From an uncultured Nocardioides sp. (lineage in GTDB: Bacteria; Actinomycetota; Actinomycetes; Propionibacteriales; Nocardioidaceae): a DNA stretch of 64,000 nt. The translations under genes were made by a program, and so were the position numbers. This document shows, in pieces, positions 1-7,493 of the stretch. Below the pieces are notes generated by a model, which did not search any database, had not been told where the DNA came from, and worked only from the letters and a program-made list of their open reading frames with translations. The stretch spans positions 744,001-808,000 of the forward strand of contig NZ_CANLDB010000001.1 of the NCBI RefSeq assembly GCF_947489365.1, read 5' to 3'. The first letter of the stretch is position 1. Every line of letters begins with the position of its first letter.

Positions 1-897
1 CGCGTCGGCGACCGTCGCGTCGGGGCCCAGGATCACGGGCTCGGGCGTCATCATCGCGCCGGCCGTCTCCTCGGCGTACGACATGAGGCGGCGGACGTCC
101 TCGGCCTCCTCGGGCTCCATCAGCCCGAGGAGCAGGGTCCCGGTGTCGGCCGGCAGCTCGGCGATCAGGTCGGCGGCGTCGTCGGCGGACATCTCCTCGA
201 GGACGTCGGCGGCCCGCTCGACCTCGAGGGCCTCGAGGATCTCGACCTGGTCCTCCTCCGGCATCTCCTCGAGGACGTCGGCCAGCCGCTCGTCGTCCAT
301 CGCCGCCACGACGGCGGTACGACGGTCGGTGGGCAGGTCGTGCAGCATCGAGGCCGCGTCGGCCGGCCGCATCTCGTTGATCGCGGCGACGAGGTGGTGG
401 GCCCCGTGGGCCTCCTCCCGCCCGACCAGGCCGTCCAGCTCGCCCCACTCGACGACGTGGGACTGGCCGCGCCGACGCAGGCCCTTGCCGGTCTCGGCGA
501 CGGCGAGGCGGCTCACGACCCAGTCGCGGTTGCGGGCCTGCTCCATCGCGAGGTCGTAGACGGTGGCGGACACCCCGGACTCACGGAGCGTGACGGTGCG
601 GTCCAGCAGCTGGGCGATCGCGAGGGTCTCGGTGGGCCGCTGCTCGAAGCGGCGCAGGTTGAGCAGCCCGGTCGTGTAGACCTGCCCGGAGTCGATGTTG
701 GTCACGCGGGTCATCGGCACGAAGATCCGGCGCCGGCCGAACACCTCGGCCACCAGGCCGAGCACGCGGGGCTGTGCCTGCGCCGAACGGATGGCGACGA
801 CGACGTCGCGGACCTTGCCGACCTGGTCGCCCTGGGGGTCGTAGACGGGCAGGCCGACCAGCCGGGCGACGTACACGCGGGGAGGGCTGCTGCTCAC
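1..897 (-). CDS. MgtE N-domain / PRC-barrel protein (C-terminal part outside window)
   Basis: The reading frame is open from a GTG at 897 down to base 1, so only the first 299 codons are visible. The N-terminus (about residues 5-75) looks like a PRC-barrel (RVYVARLVGLPVYD, then GQVYTTGLLNL). It is followed by helical repeats rich in acidic residues (DDERLADVLEEMPEEDQ, EILEALEVERAADVLEEM, SADDAADLIAELP) typical of the cytosolic Mg2+-sensing N domain of MgtE transporters. A CBS domain appears to begin at the edge (ETAGAMMTPEPV). Whether the protein goes on to an MgtE membrane domain, or stops after the CBS pair as in many actinobacterial homologues, cannot be seen. Likely role: magnesium sensing or transport. 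It is transcribed away from the gene at 960. Confidence 0.8.
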   Translation of the reverse strand, partial: MSSSPPRVYVARLVGLPVYDPQGDQVGKVRDVVVAIRSAQAQPRVLGLVAEVFGRRRIFVPMTRVTNIDSGQVYTTGLLNLRRFEQRPTETLAIAQLLDRTVTLRESGVSATVYDLAMEQARNRDWVVSRLAVAETGKGLRRRGQSHVVEWGELDGLVGREEAHGAHHLVAAINEMRPADAASMLHDLPTDRRTAVVAAMDDERLADVLEEMPEEDQVEILEALEVERAADVLEEMSADDAADLIAELPADTGTLLLGLMEPEEAEDVRRLMSYAEETAGAMMTPEPVILGPDATVADA

Positions 898-946
898 CTG
901 CCCAAACTACCGGCCGCGCGGGCTCGGGGACGTCGGGGCGCTCGGT

Positions 947-952
947 TACCCT
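947..952 (+). promoter_or_regulatory. -10 box TACCCT, leaderless-type promoter
   Basis: TACCCT ends 7 bases before the GTG at 960. A TANNNT box 6-8 bases before the start codon places transcription initiation at or next to the start codon. This supports GTG 960 rather than upstream codons as the true start. No convincing -35 is visible. Confidence 0.55.
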
Positions 953-959
953 GCACGAC

Positions 960-2174
960 GTGAGCGCGGAGGAGCAGCGGTCGTCCGGGCCCGGTGAGGG
1001 TGCGGGACCGAAGGGTCCGCAGCCGGGACGTCGTGACGCGGTGCTGACCGTCGTCGTGGTGGCCGCGCTGCTGTGCGTCGTCGCCCTCGTCACGACCGTG
1101 GACCTGACGGCGCTGGGCGGCTCCGACGACTCCGCCAGCGAGGCGGCGCCCCCGGCGACCTCGTCGTCCTCCTCCTCGGCGTCGGCCGACGACACCCGTG
1201 CGCCGGCGACGGACGACCCCGGCGACCGGCTCCCGCCCCGCGAGCGCCGCGAGTCCGACCCCACCTCGCAGGCCCAGCCGCCGGCCCTGCCCACCCTGGC
1301 CGAGCTCGACCGCACGATGCGCCGCAAGGGCCTCGTCCGCGTCGGGGGCGACGCCGTGGACGGCCTGGAGTTCACCGCCGCGTCCTTCAACGTGCTCGGG
1401 GCCAGCCACACCCGCGGGCCCAACGGACGCAAGGGCTACGCGATCGCCGAGCGCCGGCTCGGCCCGCAGCTCAGCATCATGGAGTCCAAGGGCATCGAGA
1501 TCGCCGGGATGCAGGAGTTCCAGCAGGACCAGGTGCGGGCCCTGGGCCGACAGGGCCGCGACTGGGCGATCTTCCCCGGCCTCGAGCTCGGGACGCGGCT
1601 CGCCGACAACTCGATCATGTGGCGCGACTCCCTGTGGGAGCGCGTCCGCACGCAGACCACCCCGGTGCCGTACTTCGGCGGCAACCCCGTCCCGATGCCG
1701 CAGGTGCTGCTCGAGCACCGCGAGACCGGACGCCGGGTCTGGGTCGCCAACTTCCACAACCCGGCGGACTCCCGCGGCAACGCCGCCGCGTTCCGCCAGC
1801 GTGCCCTCGAGATCGAGGCGGACCTCGCGCTCCGGCTGGGGGAGGACGGCACCCCGGTGCTGCTGACCGGCGACATGAACGACCGCGCCGAGTTCGCCTG
1901 CCCGTTCTCCCGGCTCTCCGGGATGGTCTCCGCGGACGGCGCCGCGACGCGCAACGGCCGCTGCGTCCTGCCGCAGGACATGTTCGTCGACTGGATCTTC
2001 GGCAACGACGCCCTGGCCTTCTCCGACTTCGAGGCCGACCGCAGCGTCGAGCGGGACCGGCTGAGCGACCACCCGCTGATCAGCTCCACGGTCACGCTGC
2101 CCGGCGTCCGCGACACCCCGGGCTGCCGCACGCGCATCGTGCGCCGCGGCCAGGTCTGGTACTGCCCCGCCTGA
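960..2174 (+). CDS. Membrane-anchored endonuclease/exonuclease/phosphatase (EEP) family protein
   Basis: A 404-residue protein. A hydrophobic segment at about residues 26-48 should act as a signal anchor. It is followed by a low-complexity Ser/Asp/Pro linker and then the EEP (DNase I-like) fold. EEP landmarks are present: AASFNVLGASH (first strand), GMQEFQ (metal-binding Glu), ANFHNPAD (His), LTGDMND (Asp/Asn) and LSDHPLI (C-terminal Asp-His). The catalytic set therefore looks intact, and the protein is expected to hydrolyse a phosphodiester outside the membrane. The substrate is unknown; nucleic acid, phospholipid or sugar phosphate are all possible. It is a paralogue of the N-terminal half of the protein at 2330-4189, which faces it. 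The start was chosen from the leaderless -10 box and the position of the membrane anchor. Confidence 0.82.
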   Translation: MSAEEQRSSGPGEGAGPKGPQPGRRDAVLTVVVVAALLCVVALVTTVDLTALGGSDDSASEAAPPATSSSSSSASADDTRAPATDDPGDRLPPRERRESDPTSQAQPPALPTLAELDRTMRRKGLVRVGGDAVDGLEFTAASFNVLGASHTRGPNGRKGYAIAERRLGPQLSIMESKGIEIAGMQEFQQDQVRALGRQGRDWAIFPGLELGTRLADNSIMWRDSLWERVRTQTTPVPYFGGNPVPMPQVLLEHRETGRRVWVANFHNPADSRGNAAAFRQRALEIEADLALRLGEDGTPVLLTGDMNDRAEFACPFSRLSGMVSADGAATRNGRCVLPQDMFVDWIFGNDALAFSDFEADRSVERDRLSDHPLISSTVTLPGVRDTPGCRTRIVRRGQVWYCPA

Positions 2175-2275
2175 CGCCCGCCTGATCGGGCGGCCCCCCG
2201 AGGACGACGGCCGGGTCACCGGACCTCGTGGCTCGGCCGTGGCCGGCCTCGCACCTCGATCTCCGGTGGGAACGA

Positions 2276-2319
2276 CCTCGCGCCCCGATCCCCGGGCAGC
2301 CGGGGGTCGGGGCGCGAGG
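2276..2319. terminator. Bidirectional terminator hairpin between convergent genes
   Basis: Arms 2276-2287 and 2308-2319 form a perfect 12-bp GC stem, extended inward by an A-T pair and a CCCC/GGGG run around a short loop. It lies between the ends of the two convergent EEP genes and could stop transcription from both sides. There is no T-tract, which is common in high-GC actinobacteria. Confidence 0.65.
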
Positions 2320-2329
2320 GGTCGGGCGA

Positions 2330-4189
2330 TCAGTCCAGCGGGAGGACGTTGAGGCGCTGGGTGGTGTTGACCTGGCTGCCCGGGATCGGGGGCAGCTTGA
2401 GCGCGGCCGTGACCAGGTTGGCGGCGGCGCCGATCATGACCGGCCCCGTGCCGTCGTACCGGCCCTGCCCCGTGCGCTCGTACGTCGACTCCGGGTTCAG
2501 GGTGTAGAGCCCCTCGCCGCGGGGGACGCCCGGGCCCCGGACCAGCAGCGGCACCTCCTGCAGGCGCTGACGGCGCACGGTGGGGCTGTCGCCCTCCTTG
2601 GAGGCGCCGGTGGTGCCGGCGACGACCACCATCGTGTTCGCCAGCGCGGGGGTGTTGTTCACGGCCGCGAGGATCGCGCCGATGCGCTGGTCGAGGGTCC
2701 GCAGCGCGGCGACGTGCTCCTTGCTGCCGTACTTGCTCCGCGCCCGCGCGGCGGCCAGGCCCGTCATCTCCACGACCGTCAGCCTGGCGGGGTTCGCCCG
2801 CAGGTCGGCGGCCACGCGGGAGGCGACGGCGCCGTCGTCCGGCAGGACCGGGTCGACGTCGATCTTGTCGCGGCCGTTGTCCGGGCCGAACGGGTCGCCC
2901 CCGCCGTGGGCGCCGTCCCAGGTCCGCCGGATCAGCGCGGAGCGGGGGTGCGCGGAGTAGAACGCGGTGCGCATGCCGTGGTTGTGGGTGAGGTCGAAGA
3001 CGCTCGAGGTGTACTGCCCGGCGGCGGAGTGCACGGTGCCGCCGGTGTCGCTGTTGCCGGTGACGCCGTGCCCGCCGTCGGCGCGGGCGACCCGACGTCC
3101 GGTGAGCATGGTGACGAGGTTCGGCATCGTCAGCGTGGTCTCGGGGGCGGTGCGGGCCGAGGTCGTGGAGGCGCCCGACCCCATCAGGCGCTGCAGCACG
3201 GGCGTGGCGCCCTTGTGCGTGCGCAGCAGTCGACCACCGAGACCGGCGGCGCCGATGACGAGGACGCGGTCCGTGGCCGCGGAGCGCACCCGCGGCGCCA
3301 GGATGTTGGCGTTGGCCACGATGAACGGGTGGTCGCTGGCCTCGCTGACCTGCGCGTCGCGCAGCGAGGTGTGGCTGGTGAAGGAGTTCTCCTTCGTCGA
3401 CACGATCCAGTCGACGTCCATCTGACCGGGGGGCCGGCACCCGCCCTGGGCGGTCCGGTAGCCGCCGGCGGAGGCGATGACGGGAGCGCGGCGGACCATC
3501 GGGCAGAAGAACTTGTCCCGGTCGTTCATGTCGCCGGTGAGGAACACCGGCGCGCCCGGGGTCTCCCGGCTGAGGCGGTTGATCAGGTCGCCCTCGCGGC
3601 GCACCGCCTCCGCCCGGAACCGGGTCGCGTCACCCTGGGTGTTCGCCGGGTTGTGGACGTTGATGAACCACGCCTCCTGCCCGGTGCCGCGGTGACGCAG
3701 CAGCACGTAGGGCATGGGCAGCTCCTGGCCCTTGAAGTAGGGGATCTTGATCGTCTGCAGCTTCACGGCCTCGAAGACGCTCTTGTTCCAGGACAGCGAG
3801 AAGCGGCCGGGGTCGGCGCCGCGGCGGGTGCCGGGGAACGTGGCCCACTCGTCACCGAAGTTCGCCGTCCACTGCTGCGCCTGGGGATAGTGCATCTCCT
3901 GGAAGCCGACGACGTCGACGCTGCGGGCGTCGATGATGCGCTTGGTGATGCCCAGGCGGACCTTCGAGTTCTTGAACTTCTTGCGCGGCGCCTTCGGGCC
4001 GTCGGTGTGGCCCGCGCCCAGCAGGTTGAAGGAGGCGATCTGGAAGACCGCCGTCCCCCGGGGCTGGTCGCCGGGGTCCGCCGCGGCGCCGGAGGCGCCA
4101 CCGACGACGAGGGCCGGGCCGAGGAGGGCGGTCGCGAGGACCAGGCAGGCCCCGCGGAGACGGGACGACGCGCGCGGGAGCGGGTTCAT
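2330..4189 (-). CDS. Secreted EEP-family phosphohydrolase fused to a degenerate alkaline-phosphatase-like domain
   Basis: A 619-residue protein with a signal peptide (basic start, hydrophobic ATALLGPALVVGG, cleavage near GAAA-DP at about residue 37). Residues of about 45-300 form an EEP domain with intact motifs ASFNLLGAGHTDG, VGFQEMH, INVHNPAN, LTGDMND and SDHPFIV. Residues of about 305-619 resemble the alkaline phosphatase/nucleotide pyrophosphatase fold: an initial strand VLVIGAAGLGG, TLTMPNLVTMLTGRR at the nucleophile loop, and a late strand VVVAGTTGAS. In active relatives the first strand ends in a metal-binding Asp and the late strand in DHG. Both are replaced here, so this domain is probably not a metallophosphatase. 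The ATG at 4189 was chosen because it gives the signal peptide; a GAGGTG stretch lies about 10 bases upstream. Confidence 0.82.
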   Translation of the reverse strand: MNPLPRASSRLRGACLVLATALLGPALVVGGASGAAADPGDQPRGTAVFQIASFNLLGAGHTDGPKAPRKKFKNSKVRLGITKRIIDARSVDVVGFQEMHYPQAQQWTANFGDEWATFPGTRRGADPGRFSLSWNKSVFEAVKLQTIKIPYFKGQELPMPYVLLRHRGTGQEAWFINVHNPANTQGDATRFRAEAVRREGDLINRLSRETPGAPVFLTGDMNDRDKFFCPMVRRAPVIASAGGYRTAQGGCRPPGQMDVDWIVSTKENSFTSHTSLRDAQVSEASDHPFIVANANILAPRVRSAATDRVLVIGAAGLGGRLLRTHKGATPVLQRLMGSGASTTSARTAPETTLTMPNLVTMLTGRRVARADGGHGVTGNSDTGGTVHSAAGQYTSSVFDLTHNHGMRTAFYSAHPRSALIRRTWDGAHGGGDPFGPDNGRDKIDVDPVLPDDGAVASRVAADLRANPARLTVVEMTGLAAARARSKYGSKEHVAALRTLDQRIGAILAAVNNTPALANTMVVVAGTTGASKEGDSPTVRRQRLQEVPLLVRGPGVPRGEGLYTLNPESTYERTGQGRYDGTGPVMIGAAANLVTAALKLPPIPGSQVNTTQRLNVLPLD

Positions 4190-4253
4190 GGGGAGTTCGC
4201 ACCTCGGTGGGGGAGGATGTCGGGCACGGCACGAGCGCCCGTGTCCTGCTGCC

Positions 4254-4280
4254 TGTGACTGATGTGACGGATGTTGCGTC
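4254..4280. repeat. Three 9-bp tandem repeats in a divergent promoter region
   Basis: TGTGACTGA, TGTGACGGA and TGTTGCGTC follow one another without a gap. They lie 65 to 91 bases upstream of the start at 4189 and about 136 bases upstream of the start at 4416. They could be a regulator binding site for either gene. No known consensus is claimed. The rest of the 226-bp divergent gap holds only a GACGACC microrepeat near 4375-4402. Confidence 0.4.
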
Positions 4281-4415
4281 GAAACGCTGGGAGCGATGGT
4301 AGGCGGCCGGTGCCGTATCGTCCGGCAATCACCGTTTCCCGCGGGTTGCGGACGAGGCCCGGCACCGGGCGCACGAGGACGACGACCGACGACGACCGAC
4401 GGAAGGGGTGAGGGG

Positions 4416-6008
4416 GTGGGTGACCCCACGGCCGTGGCGCGGCCCGACCACGTGGTCGTGAGCGACACGGGTATCAGCCTGCGCGCGAGCCACGACGCTC
4501 CCGTCGACGTGCTCTTCGACGGCAGGCGCATCGGCTCGTTCTGGTCCCTGCGCGACACCACCGAGGACGCCGACGGCGGGGCGGAGGGCGTCCGCACCTG
4601 GGCCTGGCCCGACATGCTGCGCCGCCGCCTGGAAGGCCGCACCTCCCTGACGCTCGCGATCCACGGCGAGGACGAGCCCTTCTACTCCGCCGAGACCACC
4701 TTCGGGGAGGGCGCCGAGCCGCTCGACCTGGTCGACCACCGCGGCAACCCGCTGGCGCTCGACAAGAGCAACCGCCTCACCCGCGTGTTCGAGGGTCGCG
4801 ACGAGGAGCACATCGCCCCGCTGCTGGACTCCATGCAGGTGGTCCTCGAGGCCCTCCAGGCCGCCGGCATCCGGCCCTTCATCGCCTACGGGACCCTGCT
4901 CGGGGCGGTCCGCGAGGGTGGCCTGATCGGGCACGACTCCGACGCCGACCTCGGCTACGTCAGCGACCACGAGCACCCCGCCGACGTCGTGACCGAGTCC
5001 TTCGACCTCCAGCGACGCCTCGTCGACGCGGGCTTCGAGGTCCACCGCTACTCGGGCGCCGCCTTCAAGGTCGTCGTCCTCGAGGGTGACGGCAGCCGTC
5101 GCGGGCTCGACGTCTTCGCCGGCTTCGTCCGCGCCGGGACGCTCTACCTGATGGGGGAGGTCGGGGCCCCGTTCGACCGCTCCTGGGTGCACCCGCTGAC
5201 CGAGGTCGAGCTCGAGGGCCGCACCTTCCCGGCCCCCGCCGTGCCCGAGCGCTTCCTCGAGGCGATGTACGGCACCTCGTGGCGCGTGCCCGACCCGGCG
5301 TACAAGTTCGAGACGCCGCGCAGCACCACCCGCCGCCTCAGCGGCTGGTTCCGCGGCACGCGGGTCAACCAGGAGGCCGTCTGGGGCCCGTACTTCGCGG
5401 ACGCCGCCTCGCTCGTGCAGTCCCGGCCCAGCGCGTTCGCCCAGTGGGTGGAGCAGCGGCTGGACGACGGCGACACCGTGCTGGACGTCGGCTGCGGCGC
5501 CGGCAAGGACGTCATGTGGCACGCCAAGCAGGGCCGGACGGCCGTCGGCTACGACTACGTGCGTCGCGCCTACAAGCGCCGCATCACCCAGGCCAGGCGC
5601 CGGGAGATCCCGGCGACGTTCGAGCACCTCAACCTCACCGAGACACGGTCCGTGTGCGCCACCGCCGCCGTCGTGGCGGGCATGCGGGGTCCCGTGGTGC
5701 TCACCGCGCGGCACGTCATGGACGCCGTCAACGCCACCGGCCGGGCCAACCTGCTGCGCCTCGCACGCTCCCTGCTGGCCTCGGGCGGTTGCCTCTACCT
5801 GCAGGTGTACGTCGGCGGGCAGGACCAGGCGCCGCACGGCGTCCGGCCGATGTCACCGGCGGGCCTGCGCGCGCAGGTGGCCGCCGCAGGTGGGACGGTG
5901 GTCCTCGAGGAGCTGCGTCGCGACGACACGGACGCCGGCTCGGGCGTGCTGGCCGACCCCGACCGCGGGGAGGCCCGGATCTTGCGAATGGTGGTCGAAT
6001 GGCGCTGA
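4416..6008 (+). CDS. LicD-family nucleotidyltransferase fused to class I methyltransferase
   Basis: A 530-residue two-domain protein. Residues of about 125-310 carry the LicD / nucleotidyltransferase signature YGTLLGAVREGG followed by HDSDADLGY, the paired Asp motif of phosphotransferases that add phosphocholine or similar groups to surface glycans. Residues of about 340-530 form a Rossmann SAM-dependent methyltransferase (VLDVGCGAGKDV is motif I). The first 100 residues form a beta-rich region not recognised. The GTG at 4416 sits behind a GGAAGGGG ribosome site. The gene overlaps the next start by 10 bases, implying co-translation with the coiled-coil protein and the sulfotransferase. Inferred role: attaching and possibly methylating a phospho-substituent on a surface polymer; the exact substrate is unknown. 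Confidence 0.8.
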   Translation: MGDPTAVARPDHVVVSDTGISLRASHDAPVDVLFDGRRIGSFWSLRDTTEDADGGAEGVRTWAWPDMLRRRLEGRTSLTLAIHGEDEPFYSAETTFGEGAEPLDLVDHRGNPLALDKSNRLTRVFEGRDEEHIAPLLDSMQVVLEALQAAGIRPFIAYGTLLGAVREGGLIGHDSDADLGYVSDHEHPADVVTESFDLQRRLVDAGFEVHRYSGAAFKVVVLEGDGSRRGLDVFAGFVRAGTLYLMGEVGAPFDRSWVHPLTEVELEGRTFPAPAVPERFLEAMYGTSWRVPDPAYKFETPRSTTRRLSGWFRGTRVNQEAVWGPYFADAASLVQSRPSAFAQWVEQRLDDGDTVLDVGCGAGKDVMWHAKQGRTAVGYDYVRRAYKRRITQARRREIPATFEHLNLTETRSVCATAAVVAGMRGPVVLTARHVMDAVNATGRANLLRLARSLLASGGCLYLQVYVGGQDQAPHGVRPMSPAGLRAQVAAAGGTVVLEELRRDDTDAGSGVLADPDRGEARILRMVVEWR

Positions 6009-6259
6009 ACAGGGTGAAGCAGCAGGTCAGGAACGCCGTGGACCGCGTGGGCACGGACGACTCCGAGCTGCGCGCGCGCGTCGAGGAGCTCGAGGCCGAG
6101 GTGCAGGAGTGCCGCGAGCTCAACCTGCGGATCTCCGAGCTGACGGACGTGGTCGTCGAGCTGCTGGTGCCGCTCGCCGACAGCGACGACCCGCGGGTCG
6201 CCGAGATCGTGCGCCGCTACCGCCTGGGTGTGACGAGCGCGGTCGACGACCAGCCGTGA
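5999..6259 (+). CDS. Small coiled-coil protein (possibly DUF6752)
   Basis: An 86-residue protein with an acidic heptad-like helix (ELRARVEELEAEVQECREL) between a basic N-terminus and a C-terminal helix ending REIVRRY-like (AEIVRRYRLG). It starts inside the end of the LicD-methyltransferase gene and ends in a GTGA overlap with the sulfotransferase gene, so the three are translationally coupled. It resembles small proteins found beside sulfotransferases in Nocardioides that I recall as DUF6752, but I am not certain of the name. A scaffold or partner role for the neighbouring surface-modifying enzymes is inference from position only. Confidence 0.72.
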   Translation: MALNRVKQQVRNAVDRVGTDDSELRARVEELEAEVQECRELNLRISELTDVVVELLVPLADSDDPRVAEIVRRYRLGVTSAVDDQP

Positions 6260-7374
6260 CCCGCCGGACGTTCCTGCACGTCGGGATGCCCAAGACGGGC
6301 ACGACGTACCTGCAGGACATCTGCTGGTCGCACCGGGACGCGCTGCGCGCCGAGGGTCTCCTGCTGCCCGGCACCGGGCACCGCGAGCACCTCTGGGCGG
6401 CGCTCGACGTCCAGCAGTCCACCGAGCGCCTCGCGCGCCGCAACCCCCGTGCCCCCGGCACCTTCGAGCGCTTGCGCGGCGAGATCGCCGCGCGCAGCGA
6501 GCCCGACGCCCTGCTCACCCACGAGTTCTTCTGCCTGGCCTCGAGGAAGCAGGCCGCACGCGTCGTCGAGGCGCTCGCGCCCGACGAGGTCCACGTCGTC
6601 GTGACCGCCCGCGACACCGCGGGGATGCTCCGCGCCGGGTGGCAGGAGCGCGTCAAGAACGGCAGCACCGCCACCCTGCGCGACACCGCGGACGCCTCGC
6701 GCACCGGCTCGGAGTTCAGCTGGGGGACCTGGGACCTCGCCGGGATCGTCCGCCGCTGGGCCCCCGCGGTGCCGCCGGAGCGCTTCCACGTCCTCCCCGT
6801 GCCCTCCCGTGACGAGCCGGCCGACCAGCACTGGCGCAACTTCGCCTCCGTCCTCGGCGTCGAGGGCACGTACGACGCGTCGCAGGAGGCGGCCAACTCC
6901 TCCCTCGGCCTGGTCGAGGTCGAGCTGCTGCGCCGGGTCAACGCCCACCTCGCCGACTTCCTCGGCGAGCAGGACCGCGGGCGCTGGATCCGCGGCTACC
7001 TGGCCGAGGGCCACCTCCGCGACGACGGCGGAGCGCCGTTCGTGCTGGACGACGACCTGCTCGACGACTGCCGCGAGCGCAGCGAGCGGGCCGTGGCGGT
7101 GATCCGGCGCAAGGGGCTGCACGTCGTGGGCGACCTCGACCGGCTCCTCGTGCCCCCCTCGGCGGGCCAGGGGCGCGGGGTCGACACCGTCTCGGACACC
7201 GAGCTGCTCGGGGCGGCCACCGAGCTGGTCGCCCGCATGCTGGCCGACGTACGCCGGCTCACCGACGGCGCTGAGTCCGAGGGCGGGGACGACGGGGGCG
7301 ACGGGGGAGAGGCGTCCGGCCGACGCGGAGCCCTGCGCGGCGTCGTGTCACGCCTGCGCGGGTCCCGCTCCTGA
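6256..7374 (+). CDS. PAPS-dependent sulfotransferase family protein
   Basis: A 372-residue protein that begins almost directly with the sulfotransferase 5'-phosphosulfate loop HVGMPKTGTTYLQ (P-K-T-G-T-T), followed by the typical long helix. A later VVVTARDTAGML plus a downstream Arg/Ser stretch matches the 3'-phosphate-binding region of the family. The C-terminus is low-complexity Gly/Asp followed by a basic tail (VVSRLRGSRS). The family transfers sulfate from PAPS to hydroxyls of carbohydrates or lipids. Here it follows LicD-methyltransferase, so a sulfated surface glycan or glycolipid is likely. The GTG at 6256 overlaps the preceding TGA by 4 bases. Confidence 0.83.
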   Translation: MTRRTFLHVGMPKTGTTYLQDICWSHRDALRAEGLLLPGTGHREHLWAALDVQQSTERLARRNPRAPGTFERLRGEIAARSEPDALLTHEFFCLASRKQAARVVEALAPDEVHVVVTARDTAGMLRAGWQERVKNGSTATLRDTADASRTGSEFSWGTWDLAGIVRRWAPAVPPERFHVLPVPSRDEPADQHWRNFASVLGVEGTYDASQEAANSSLGLVEVELLRRVNAHLADFLGEQDRGRWIRGYLAEGHLRDDGGAPFVLDDDLLDDCRERSERAVAVIRRKGLHVVGDLDRLLVPPSAGQGRGVDTVSDTELLGAATELVARMLADVRRLTDGAESEGGDDGGDGGEASGRRGALRGVVSRLRGSRS

Positions 7375-7378
7375 CCCC

Positions 7379-7433
7379 GTCACCGGGTCGTCACCGGACC
7401 GTGACCGGAGCGTGATCGCAGCGTGATCAGCGG
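7379..7433 (+). promoter_or_regulatory. Five 11-bp-phased direct repeats upstream of phospholipase D gene
   Basis: GTCACC at 7379 and 7390, GTGACC at 7401, and GTGATC at 7412 and 7423 occur on an exact 11-bp pitch. The array lies about 50 bases upstream of the -10 box TACGCT (7481-7486), which lacks a good -35, as expected for an activator-dependent promoter. On the other strand the units read G(G/A)TCACG, resembling the 11-bp direct repeat units bound by PhoP-type response regulators in streptomycetes. Assignment to PhoP is inference. Confidence 0.55.
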
Positions 7434-7480
7434 GCTCCCCGACGACGCGCCGGAAGACTGGATCGTCCACCTTCGTCGGG

Positions 7481-7486
7481 TACGCT
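7481..7486 (+). promoter_or_regulatory. -10 box TACGCT, leaderless-type promoter
   Basis: TACGCT ends 7 bases before GTG 7494. No Shine-Dalgarno sequence precedes the start, consistent with leaderless transcription. Confidence 0.55.
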
Positions 7487-7493
7487 CCGCGGC

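Noticed and set aside
894..3440. An 848-codon minus-strand frame
   Set aside because: It runs antisense through the EEP gene at 960-2174 and in another frame of the 2330-4189 gene; its Arg/His/Pro-rich sequence is typical of GC-rich shadow frames.
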